Shown here piece by piece: positions 18,987 to 27,600 of a stretch of DNA of 64,000 nt. Source of the stretch: Dyella sp. 2HG41-7 (GTDB taxonomy: Bacteria; Pseudomonadota; Gammaproteobacteria; Xanthomonadales; Rhodanobacteraceae); NCBI RefSeq assembly GCF_021390675.1, contig NZ_JAJEJV010000004.1, forward strand, positions 2,542,001-2,606,000, in the 5' to 3' direction. The stretch's first letter is position 1; every line of letters begins with the position of its first letter. The position numbers were made by a program, and so were the translations under genes. The notes beneath the pieces were generated by a model that was given only the letters and a program-made list of their open reading frames with translations, was not told the origin of the DNA and ran no database searches.

Positions 18987-19160
18987 TTAATGAATCACGC
19001 CACGCGGGAGAAAAACCAAAAAGTAGAAAAGAAACCACAGCGCTATCACGATGGCCACAGCGATACCGGCGACCATCAGCGCGCCGCGAGGCCCGCTGCG
19101 CACAATCTCCTCGACGCGCGCATCGTCGGCCTGTGCGTTTTTGTCCGTATGCTCGACCAT
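18987..19160 (-). CDS. 57-residue single-helix oxidase subunit (subunit IIa/IV-like)
   Basis: A short gene beginning MVEHTDKNAQADDARVEEIV, then a single membrane helix (ALMVAGIAVAIVIALWFLFY) and a short tail. It lies between the triheme cytochrome gene (17 bases) and subunit II (12 bases) in the same direction. ba3-type oxidases carry a tiny one-helix subunit IIa, so this is the natural candidate. Sequence conservation cannot be judged from one example, but position, size and topology agree. Confidence 0.75.
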   Translation of the reverse strand: MVEHTDKNAQADDARVEEIVRSGPRGALMVAGIAVAIVIALWFLFYFLVFLPRGVIH

Positions 19161-19177
19161 CGGTATCTCGCACCTCG

Positions 19178-20443
19178 CTAATTGAGTGGAGCCGAACGCA
19201 ATGCGTTGACATCCTGCGCTGTGATAGCCGTTCCGCGGTTGTCCCACGCCGTTCGAATGTAGGTCACGACCGCCGCAACCTCTTCGTCCGACAACGTTTG
19301 CGCAAACGGCGGCATGCCGTAAGGCCTCGGATTGCGGATCGTTCCTGGCGGATATCCCCCATTGAGCACCATTCGAATCGGATTGACCGAGGAGGTCATC
19401 TGAATCGACTGATTTCCGGCAAGCGGTGGAAAATCCCAGCCGCGCCCTTCCCCATTCGTTCCATGGCACGTCGCGCATTGCGCCGCGTAGATTTTTTTAC
19501 CCAAGGGATAAAGACGAAGCTTGTCCTGCGTTTGCGCTTCCGTCGCCGGCGCGGTGCCGCCCGTGGATGGCAACGCTTTGAGATATACCGCCATGGCGTG
19601 AATATCGGCGTCCGACAAATACTGCAGACTGTTGTAGACGACTTCCGCCATCGGCCCGTAGACCGCTCCTCGCGTCGATACACCGGCTTGAAGAAGATCG
19701 GAAATATCCTTGAGGCTCCAGTCGCCAAGCCCTGCTTCGCGATTGGAGGTCAGCGATGGCGCATACCATTCCTGCATCGGAATCAGGCCACCCTGAAACG
19801 CTTGCGCCTGCGAGCTGCCGCCCAGTGCGTTGATGGCGGTGTGACACATCGAACAGTGTCCCAACCCTTCCACCAGGTATGCGCCACGGTTCCATTCGCT
19901 CGATTTCGAGGAATCTGGCTTGTATTCACCCTCCTGAAAATAGAGCGTGCGCCAGCCGAGTAGCAGGTTTCGATTGTTGTAAGGGAATCGCAAATCCTGT
20001 TCGTGATTTTCTTGATGCACCGGCGGCACGGTTTTCAAATACGCGAAAATGGCGTCGGAATCCGCGCGCGTTACCTTGGTATAGGCCGCAAACGGCATCG
20101 CCGGATAGAGCAACGCCCCGGATCGCGTTTTCCCGGTATGCAACATCGCGTAAAACTCATCCGCGCTCCAGGCGCCTATGCCCGTTGCCGCATCCGGCGA
20201 AATATTCGGCGAGTAAAGCGTGCCGAATGGCGTCGCCATGGCTCGGCCGCCGGCAAACGGCTTATCGCCCGGATTGCTATGGCACGCGATGCAATCACCC
20301 GCTCGCGCAAGGTACTCGCCTTGGGCAACGGTCGACGTGTCCTGCGATTTCGCAGGTTGTACCGCAAGCATGAAACAAAGAAGCGATGGCAACGCAAACG
20401 TACCTAATGCGCGGCGTTCCGAAATTGGCGACAGCTTGCTCAT
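19178..20443 (-). CDS. Triheme cytochrome c, dehydrogenase-type electron acceptor
   Basis: 421 residues with a signal peptide ending near VQPAKSQ and three CXXCH sites: CIACHS, CSMCHT and CATCHG. The domain order and the phrases GGRAMATPFGTLYSPNIS and ADIHAMAVYLKALP match the cytochrome subunit of membrane-bound alcohol, gluconate and aldehyde dehydrogenases. No matching dehydrogenase gene is present here, so it may serve as an electron entry point for the ba3-type oxidase. Its ATG overlaps the stop of the upstream cytochrome gene (ATGA). Confidence 0.88.
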   Translation of the reverse strand: MSKLSPISERRALGTFALPSLLCFMLAVQPAKSQDTSTVAQGEYLARAGDCIACHSNPGDKPFAGGRAMATPFGTLYSPNISPDAATGIGAWSADEFYAMLHTGKTRSGALLYPAMPFAAYTKVTRADSDAIFAYLKTVPPVHQENHEQDLRFPYNNRNLLLGWRTLYFQEGEYKPDSSKSSEWNRGAYLVEGLGHCSMCHTAINALGGSSQAQAFQGGLIPMQEWYAPSLTSNREAGLGDWSLKDISDLLQAGVSTRGAVYGPMAEVVYNSLQYLSDADIHAMAVYLKALPSTGGTAPATEAQTQDKLRLYPLGKKIYAAQCATCHGTNGEGRGWDFPPLAGNQSIQMTSSVNPIRMVLNGGYPPGTIRNPRPYGMPPFAQTLSDEEVAAVVTYIRTAWDNRGTAITAQDVNALRSAPLN

Positions 20444-21195
20444 TTCGTCTCCGTACCTTCGCAGGTAAGCGCCAGCTTCAACGATCCGGCCGGGGCGGGA
20501 GCGGGATTCGCAGGTGCGGGAAGCGACGAAAGATACGCTGACGCCGCCGTGATATCCGCCTCCGATAACCGGCTCGTCAGTGTCTGCATGCAGTTAGGTT
20601 TGTTGGCAATGCGCGTCCCATAACGGGAGGCGCCGAGCTGGGCACTGATGTACTTGCTGTGCAGGCCGAGCAGGCCAGGAATATCGGGCGCAACACCTGT
20701 CAATGACACACCATGGCAGGCGACGCACGCGGGGATATGCCGTGCCTCGTCGCCGGTCAGCACCAGCTTTTTCCCTAACGCCAGCACTTGTGCGCCCACA
20801 TTGGTTTTCGGCATCGCAGGAAAAGGTGTTTGCTGCGCGGCAAAGTAGTCCGCCATTTCACGCAAATACGTATCCGGCAAATACGCCAGCAAATAATTCA
20901 TGGGCGGATATTTGCGCTGGCCATCGCGAAACGCGACTAGTTGGTTATACAAATAACCGGGCGGTTTTCCTGCCAGACGCGGGAAATAATCGTCGCCGCT
21001 GCCCCGCCCTTGCTCGCCGTGACAAGCGGTGCAGGCCATAACGCGCGTAGCGGTCGAATCGGATGCGGTGACGGTGCTTTGCGCTTGCGCCTGGAGGCGG
21101 CCACTGACGGCAAAAAGAGCGGCGATCATGACAAAGACGGCGATGCGACGGGAGGCTGCGAGAAAATCGCTGAAACGACAGTCGACCTTCCTCAT
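20440..21195 (-). CDS. Dihaem cytochrome c4-like protein, first gene of the oxidase operon
   Basis: 251 residues with a signal peptide and two haem-binding sites, CTACHG and CVACHG. Segments such as LAGKPPGYLYNQLVAFRDGQR and PDIPGLLGLHSKYISAQL are typical of cytochrome c4 halves. It is the promoter-proximal gene of the oxidase operon, with an AGAGGG ribosome site eight bases before the ATG. It probably carries electrons in the periplasm to the oxidase. A perfect FNR box with a well-placed -10 lies upstream. Confidence 0.88.
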   Translation of the reverse strand: MRKVDCRFSDFLAASRRIAVFVMIAALFAVSGRLQAQAQSTVTASDSTATRVMACTACHGEQGRGSGDDYFPRLAGKPPGYLYNQLVAFRDGQRKYPPMNYLLAYLPDTYLREMADYFAAQQTPFPAMPKTNVGAQVLALGKKLVLTGDEARHIPACVACHGVSLTGVAPDIPGLLGLHSKYISAQLGASRYGTRIANKPNCMQTLTSRLSEADITAASAYLSSLPAPANPAPAPAGSLKLALTCEGTETK

Positions 21196-21409
21196 GGGAT
21201 CAACCCTCTACCAATGGTGAATTGGTGAGACCAACGCCAACAGTGAAATCGCCCAATCCGCAATATACGAAGATCGGGTCGCCGTCGCAAGGCGAAAGCT
21301 GCGCATTGAATCGACTGATTACGGCCGTCCAAATCACATTGCGCAAAACGCCGACTCCTTATTCACCCTGATTTTTACCGGTATTTTTAACGAAATTCCT
21401 CGGCGCAAA

Positions 21410-21449
21410 TTTATCATCGGCGTTCGAGGCATGCCTTGATCCAAATCAA
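21410..21449 (-). promoter_or_regulatory. FNR box plus -10 element for the oxidase operon
   Basis: TTGATCCAAATCAA at 21436-21449 matches the TTGAT-N4-ATCAA consensus exactly. On the minus strand a GATAAA -10-like hexamer is centred at about 21412, 30 bases from the centre of the box. That is the geometry of a class II FNR-activated promoter (box near -41.5). The resulting leader would be about 200 bases long. Confidence 0.7.
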
Positions 21450-21681
21450 ATGCATGCGACTCAATGCGTTCGGCAACCTTTATGCCATCGTCGTGAAAGT
21501 GAAACGATTCATCCGTCGATGAGCATGACTCGCATTTGAATCCAGAAATCGCCGATCGCTTTTATTCAAATCGCAGCAGGATTGTTCTGCCTGATCCGAT
21601 TTGCGTAGGGCTCACCCGCGCGCGGCATTCTCTTGCCCGTGATGGCAAGCATCGCCCTTGACCGCACCACTCGCGTACCAC

Positions 21682-21695
21682 TTGATCTAGATCAA
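21682..21695 (+). promoter_or_regulatory. FNR box upstream of the fnr-like gene
   Basis: TTGATCTAGATCAA is a perfectly symmetric FNR site, about 126 bases before the regulator's start codon. I could not find a good -10 at class II spacing on the plus strand, so it may repress, autoregulate or work through another start. Confidence 0.7.
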
Positions 21696-21820
21696 GGCGG
21701 TCACCCCGCCAGTTCCTTCACACTGAGAATCATCTCGCTACGTGTATATCTGTTCCGACCGATTCTCGCGTCCGCGACGCCGATATCTGTTGAACACCAC
21801 CACCATGCGCATGGGACCTA

Positions 21821-22660
21821 ATGCGGTTGTCAGCCACACTTCGCCAACAATTCACGTACCATATGAAAGTCGTCGCTGACCCAGGTTTATTCAAACCCAT
21901 GCGTTCGGAACACAAAGCCGGCAGGTCACCCGACACGTACAATCCGATCGCCGACGATGGCGATGCCGAGCATTTTTGCAACACCTGCGCTTTTAGCGGC
22001 GCATGCCTCGCGGTAGGTTACGGCAAACCAGAGCTTGCCCAGTTGCATTGTCTTGTGGAGCACTTCGGCCCCTATCACGAAGGCGAAACTATTTTTCGAA
22101 ACGGCGATCCGTTCCGAGCGATTTTCGCGGTACGCGCCGGCACCGTAAAAACCTGTCTGACCGACGAGGAAGGTCGCGAACATGTGCTCGGGTTCTATTT
22201 ACCCGGCGAAGTCATCGGTCTCAATGCGATTTACCCGGACCATTTCCCGTGCGACGCCGTCGCATTAGAGGACGCGCAGTTTTGTCGTTTTTCGTTTCCA
22301 GCCATGAGTGCGCTCGCCTCGCGCATTCCAGCCATCCAGCATCATTTGTTTCGACTGATCAGCAAGGAACTTGGTAACGCCACGCTGCTTGCGGGCGATC
22401 ACAGTGCGGATGAAAGAATGGCGGCGTTTATGGTCGACCTCGGCGAGCGTTATGCCGCACGCGGTTTTTCCGGCACGCATTTCCTATTGAGCATGTCGCG
22501 CGGCGATATCGCCAATTATCTACGGCTTGCTCCGGAGACCGTTAGTCGCGTACTCAGTCGTTTTCGCACGCAAGGGTTAATCGATGTCGATGGTCGCACC
22601 TTGGTGCTGCGCAACCCAGCGCAATTGCGCACGATCGGTCGCAGCCTGCTGTCGAAGTGA
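21821..22660 (+). CDS. fnr: FNR/Anr-type oxygen-sensing Crp-family regulator
   Basis: 279 residues. The N-terminal cysteines C53, C56 and C62 (spacing 2 and 5) and C155 reproduce the four [4Fe-4S] ligands of E. coli FNR; the 93-residue distance from the third to the fourth is identical. The recognition helix PETVSRVLSRF at about 238-248 keeps the Glu/Ser/Arg trio that reads TTGAT. It should dimerise and bind DNA when oxygen is scarce. A start at residue 15 or 27 would bring the N-terminus nearer to E. coli length. It probably controls the divergent oxidase operon, itself and perhaps NnrS. Confidence 0.93.
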   Translation: MRLSATLRQQFTYHMKVVADPGLFKPMRSEHKAGRSPDTYNPIADDGDAEHFCNTCAFSGACLAVGYGKPELAQLHCLVEHFGPYHEGETIFRNGDPFRAIFAVRAGTVKTCLTDEEGREHVLGFYLPGEVIGLNAIYPDHFPCDAVALEDAQFCRFSFPAMSALASRIPAIQHHLFRLISKELGNATLLAGDHSADERMAAFMVDLGERYAARGFSGTHFLLSMSRGDIANYLRLAPETVSRVLSRFRTQGLIDVDGRTLVLRNPAQLRTIGRSLLSK

Positions 22661-22693
22661 CGGCCGCTTAATCCTTGTTTTCAGGTATTTCCC

Positions 22694-23938
22694 ATGATGC
22701 GTGACCCGCAGCCGCGCGCCGTCGATTTGTCGACGGAGCCATTCCCAACTTTGTTCGCCGCACCGCATCGTCTGATGTTCTTCGCCGGCGCGCTCGCCGT
22801 ATTGACCAGTATGAGCTGGTGGGCGCTGCAGCTCGCCGCTTGGCGTTTCGGTTGGATCGGATGGCCCACGCCACCCATTTCACCGGTATCGGCGCACGCC
22901 ATATTGACGCAATACGGCATGCTTCCGCTTTTCATATTCGGTTTTTTATTGACGGTGTTTCCGCGTTGGTTGAATCGACCGGCGCTGTCGCGCGCGCACT
23001 ACATCCCCGTGGCCGGCGCGGTATTCGGCGGCTATCTGATTGCGAATGCGGGACTGCTTGGATGGCCTTGGGCGTTGAGCCTCGGTATCGAAGTGATGGC
23101 GGCAGGCTATGTTGCCACTCTCTTGATCCTCGGTAACGTGCTGCGCGCGGCCGAACAACGCCCTATCCATGCATGGTCGTGCATGGTTGCACTAACTGTA
23201 GGTACCGCAGGCCTGCTGATGTTTCTGGCGTATTTATTCGGCGCTTCGCCGGTGCTTATGCCGATTGCAATCGACCTGGGCACTTTCGGCCTGTTGTTGC
23301 CCATCTACTTCACCGTATGCCATCGCATGATTCCGTTTTTCAGTGGCAATGTCGCGGCGAATTACGTCGTGCGGCGCCCTGCATGGAGCATACCGCTTGT
23401 GTGGGCGTTGCTTTTGGCGCATACGTTTTTGGAGCTGCGCGGCCACCAGGCGTGGCGTTGGCTTGCGGACGCGCCGTTGGCGTTTGTCTTCGCTTGGCAT
23501 GCGTGCGCATGGCAACCGTGGAAAAGCACGCATCCGGGCTTGCTGGCCGTGTTGCATCTCTCTTTCGCATGGCTGCCCATTGCGTTTGTGCTTTATGCGG
23601 TGCAAAGCGCATGGTTGATGTTCGGCCATACAGCCATCCTCGGTTATGCACCGCTGCACATCATGACCATCGGCTATTTCGGATCGATGTTAGTGGCGAT
23701 GGTGACGCGTGTAACACATGGTCACTCCGGGCGACCTTTGCAAATGACGGCTATACCCTGGCTGTGCTTCGTGTTGTTGCAAATCGTCGTCGTCTTGCGC
23801 GTGCGCGCGGAGTTCGGCGCCCATCAGCTTACCTGGCTGCTGATTGCCGCATGCGGCTGGCTGGTGGCATTTCTGCCTTGGGTGCTGCGTTCGTTGTGGA
23901 TTTATCTGATGCCGCGCGCGGACGGCAAACCCGGCTAG
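22694..23938 (+). CDS. nnrS: NnrS family haem/copper membrane protein
   Basis: 414 residues with about twelve membrane helices. Recognisable family blocks are LTVFPRWLNRPALSRAHYIP, the His in VCHRMIPFFSGNVAAN, and LHIMTIGYFGSMLVAMVTRVTHGHSGRPL. NnrS proteins bind haem and copper, are induced by FNR/NsrR/NNR-type regulators, and relieve nitric-oxide stress. It follows the FNR gene by 33 bases on the same strand, so the pair probably form one transcript. Confidence 0.92.
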   Translation: MMRDPQPRAVDLSTEPFPTLFAAPHRLMFFAGALAVLTSMSWWALQLAAWRFGWIGWPTPPISPVSAHAILTQYGMLPLFIFGFLLTVFPRWLNRPALSRAHYIPVAGAVFGGYLIANAGLLGWPWALSLGIEVMAAGYVATLLILGNVLRAAEQRPIHAWSCMVALTVGTAGLLMFLAYLFGASPVLMPIAIDLGTFGLLLPIYFTVCHRMIPFFSGNVAANYVVRRPAWSIPLVWALLLAHTFLELRGHQAWRWLADAPLAFVFAWHACAWQPWKSTHPGLLAVLHLSFAWLPIAFVLYAVQSAWLMFGHTAILGYAPLHIMTIGYFGSMLVAMVTRVTHGHSGRPLQMTAIPWLCFVLLQIVVVLRVRAEFGAHQLTWLLIAACGWLVAFLPWVLRSLWIYLMPRADGKPG

Positions 23939-23989
23939 GTCGGCCGATTTAAAGCCAAATTCAAGTGACCCCACCGATGGCCGATAGCC

Positions 23990-24029
23990 TTTCCAGGGAC
24001 GTAAGAGAACACGTCCGACTGACTGGAAA
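23990..24029 (+). promoter_or_regulatory. Nested leader hairpin that covers the ribosome site of the next gene
   Basis: TTTCCAG (23990-23996) pairs with CTGGAAA (24023-24029), and inside it GGACGT (23997-24002) pairs with ACGTCC (24011-24016). The only Shine-Dalgarno-like bases before the ATG at 24035 (GGAAA) are in the closing arm, so folding would hide them. Confidence 0.5.
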
Positions 24030-24034
24030 ACGCT

Positions 24035-24583
24035 ATGACGACCACCAAACTCCTGGCCAAAACGGAGGACGGCAGCCCGAGCAACGTGGTGCCCTTCAGA
24101 CCGGCCAGGAATCGCCCCCAAGCATTGAGTGATCCTTCGTTTCAAGCGCAGCCCGCCCAAGTGAAAACCTTCGGCGTGAATGCGGTGGAGCAAGAACCGC
24201 TTGAGCAACGCCTGGCGCGTCGCGTGGAGCGCGTTTTGGAGGCGTTGCTTTACCACGCGTTGCTTGAACCGGGCGATCTTCGCGGCTCGGCGTGTTTCTC
24301 CATCCAAAAACGCGTAAGCCAACTGGTTTCGCGCGATCGCCTAATGGCGGTAGCGCGTGCGGCAATCAACCTCGGCATGACGTCCGATCTCACGCGTCTG
24401 GCGGCAACGGTGATTGTGTTCGAACTCCAGGCGCAATCGCGATGGCAGGACCGGATGCTGCGCTCGTTCTCGGCGCACCGTCGGCAAATCAATCAAGACA
24501 CGCTTGCCATTGCGCGTTTGCTAGCCTGGGATATGGACGCCTTGAACGTGCGTCCCATCGATACGTTCGCCAAGTTTCTTTGA
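24035..24583 (+). CDS. Hypothetical protein downstream of nnrS
   Basis: 182 residues; I do not recognise the family. It is soluble, has no signal peptide, and splits into a Pro/Arg/Gln-rich N-terminal third and a helical remainder rich in Arg, Leu and Ala (RLARRVERVLEALLYHALL). It lies 96 bases after nnrS on the same strand and may be co-transcribed. Codon use resembles that of its neighbours, and its coding frame is uninterrupted. Its stop is followed by the inverted repeat shared with the end of the autotransporter gene. Confidence 0.65.
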   Translation: MTTTKLLAKTEDGSPSNVVPFRPARNRPQALSDPSFQAQPAQVKTFGVNAVEQEPLEQRLARRVERVLEALLYHALLEPGDLRGSACFSIQKRVSQLVSRDRLMAVARAAINLGMTSDLTRLAATVIVFELQAQSRWQDRMLRSFSAHRRQINQDTLAIARLLAWDMDALNVRPIDTFAKFL

Positions 24584-24635
24584 GCTTCCAAGATTTCACC
24601 AAGCACTTTAAAAGTGCTTGGTGAATCCGAAGCTC
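24582..24635. repeat. Inverted duplication at the end of the autotransporter gene
   Basis: TTCACCAAGCACTTT (24595-24609) and AAAGTGCTTGGTGAA (24611-24625) form a 15-base perfect inverted repeat around one base. Outer arms GAGCTTC (24582-24588) and GAAGCTC (24629-24635) extend it. The right half encodes the last residues of the autotransporter (SFGFTKHF). The left half is an inverted copy with a few extra bases. It may act as a bidirectional terminator-like stem for the two convergent genes, though no T-run follows. Confidence 0.8.
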
Positions 24636-27600
24636 AAAGCATTGTCCTGCAGATGGCTACCGAAAAACCCCTGGTAGTCCACATACAAACTCCATGACGC
24701 GCCGGCCTCCGCCGTGATACGTGCGTTGGCGGTGCCCATGCCCCGCCCCTGCGTGGCGCCCGGCAAATCGAACACCGTGCCATCTTGCGCGCTGACTTGT
24801 ACGGTCGGCGTTGCAATGCTGTGCGTGTCGTAGCGGTAACCCAGGCTCACTTCGGGCACATACGTCACGCCTTGCGCCACGAAGTGTCGCTCGATGGCCA
24901 TGATGGCGTACGGCTGCAAGGCCGTGTAACGCGTGCGCATGCCATCGACTGGAAAACTCGCGGCATTTTGGTTGGTGCTGTTGATCGTTTCCGCAAAGCC
25001 GCTCAACGTCTGCTTTTGATACAGCGCGCCGACTTCGGGCGTCAGTTGCCATTGCGATACTTGCAACGGCCACGCTGCCTGCATGGCCGCCGACAACAGG
25101 TTGCCGCCCGGCGTCGACGTCGCCATGCCAATGCCGGTGGCGCGATTGAAGTGGTAATCGCTGTGCGTCGTGTCGACGAGGGCCGACAGCACGGCCGGGC
25201 CGGCATCGGCATAGGCGTAGAAACCACCGTGCGCACTGTCGACGCGACTGTTGCCACCTTGGCGGTTGTTACCGTTCAACTCGTCGACACCCGCTTCAAG
25301 GCCAACGTGAACGACATCGCCCACTTCATAGTCGGCGCCTCCAACGAAACCGAAGGCAGTGCCGTTCGATCCGTTGGAACCGTCCAACACAATGTTTGAA
25401 CCGGAGTATTGCGCCCATGCGCCGCTACCGCACGCCGCCGTCACGTTCTGCATCGACGGCGCGCGATCGCCGTCGCATTGGGTGCCGCGCGGTATCATTG
25501 CAACATCGAGAACGGCGTTCATGTCCTGCTGATTTTCGACGTCGACACTGCGCATCTGATTGCCGAAGAGACTGCCGCCGAGCGGCGTGACCGATTGCTG
25601 CGCCAGCACCAGCGCGACGCTGCTAGCGTCATAGCTGACCTGCGAATTGAGCGACCCAGGCACGGTGCCGTTGACGGTCTTGAACGTGCCCATCACCGAA
25701 CCGGCTTGCACAAGGTCGATCTTGCTATTGTTGTAAGTACCCGGTGCGAAAATAAGATCGAGCGTGCCGTTGAGGCTCGCGTTGCCGGTGACTTTAAGCA
25801 TCGAGGATTGCGTCGGCGTCACATCGAGCTGCAACGTGCCATCGGCGTTTTGCGTGTAGTTGCCTTGAATGGTCAACGTGCCCATCGAGCCGCCCGGCCA
25901 TACGATGCCGTCATTGGTGACGTTGCCTGCGACTGTGCCATGACCGCGCAAGGTGCCGCCGTTTTGCACGTCGACGGCGCCTTCGATCGATGCATTGGGT
26001 GTATTGCTGTCGCCCACTTCCAGTGTACCGGCGCTGATCGTGGTGCCGCCGGTATAGGTATTGACAGCATCCATAATCAACGTGCCCAACCCCAATTTTG
26101 TCAGGCTGCCGTTGCCGCTGATGATGCTGTTCTGGTTGGTGATGCCGGATTGGTCGATCACCAACGCGGTGCCCGACCGGAGTTGAATCGGGCCTGCGAT
26201 ATTTCCTGTTGTGCCGCCGTCTCCTAATTGCAACGTACCGGAGATGACGGTCGTCGTTCCATTGAACGAATTATTGCCCGTCAATGTAAGCGTGCCTGAA
26301 TCGAAATCATTCAAGTTACCGTTGCCCGAGAGTGAACCGGAAAAGGTTTCGCTGCCGGAATGCGAAAAGCTCAAGGTACCTGCGCTATTGATCGCAACGT
26401 TTCCGGCAATAGAACCGGTCGTGCCGTTTTCGCCTAGCTGCAGTGTGCCGCCATCGATGGTCGTACCACCCGTGTAGGTGTTGTCATTGGTAAGGATCGT
26501 CGTGCCGGACACCTGGTCGAACGCACCCGGTCCGCTGATAACTCCTGGCATTACAGCGCCGAAGTGTTGGCCTGGCGAGATGGCAAGTTTATTGCCCGCG
26601 CCAATGTATACGGAGCTTGCGAGGCTGCCGCCTGGGCCACCCATTCCTATTTCTAATACAGAACCCGGCGCACCAACGACATAGGTCGTGCCCGTAAACG
26701 TGTTGTTACCGGCTAATGCGAGCGTGTGGTCCTTATCGATCAGCGAGCCGCTGCCCGAAATGTTTCCATAGAAGAAGTCGGTGCCTGAGTGATCGAAGAT
26801 CAACGTCGAATTGCCGCCGCCAAGCACGACATTGCCCGTGATCGCGCCTGCCGTGCCGCCATTGCCAAGTTGCAGCGTGCCGCCGCTGATGATGGTGTCG
26901 CCGGTGTAAGTATTGTTGCCGACAAGCACGAGCGTGCCCGCGCCGCTCTTTAGCAACCCGCCCGCACCGCCAAGCGCCTGCGACACCGTAAACGTATTGG
27001 CGGCATCGTCGATATCGAAACCGCCGCCCGGAGCACCCCACGTAATGTTGCGCGCCGTCTGGCTGAAACTGGTGCCGGTGATTTCGAGCGTGCCGCCTTC
27101 GAAATCCAGCGGATTGCCGCTCGCACCCAAATTTGCGTCCGAAGACACCGACAAATAGCCGCCGCTTAGCGTGGTCGTACCGGTGTACAGGTTGGTCCCG
27201 GTGAGCACGAGCGTGCCGCCATCCGTTTTGTTGAAGCCGGAGGTACCGTCCAGTTCATTGTCGATGATGGCAGTGTCGCCACTGCTAACGCGAAGCACCG
27301 GCGCAACGCCGCCCTGCCCGACAAGATCGATGGCGCCACCGGTAAGGTGATAACCATCGCTGACAAACTGCATGCCCGTGGCGCCGACGCTGCCACTGCT
27401 ATCGTCAACCGTCACCGTGCCCGATGCGCCGCCGAAGATCGCAAAACCGGGTTGCGGCGACATCGGCCCGACGAATTGACCGGTGGTGTCGGACCAGGTG
27501 TTGGACGTCACCGACCACGTACCGCTACCGCCGCCCATGACACCGGGGCCAGCTAATCCGTTCGCATCCCATTCGTCCAGCGTGAGGTTTTGCGTGTCGA

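Larger units (their letters stand above)
21196..21820. promoter_or_regulatory. Divergent regulatory region between the oxidase operon and the fnr-like gene
   Basis: 625 bases without a convincing gene. It contains two perfect FNR boxes (21436-21449 and 21682-21695) and a short stem, ACCAAT/ATTGGT, at 21210-21226 near the leftward ribosome site. The rest is moderately AT-rich. Short open frames across it show no family signal. Confidence 0.7.
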
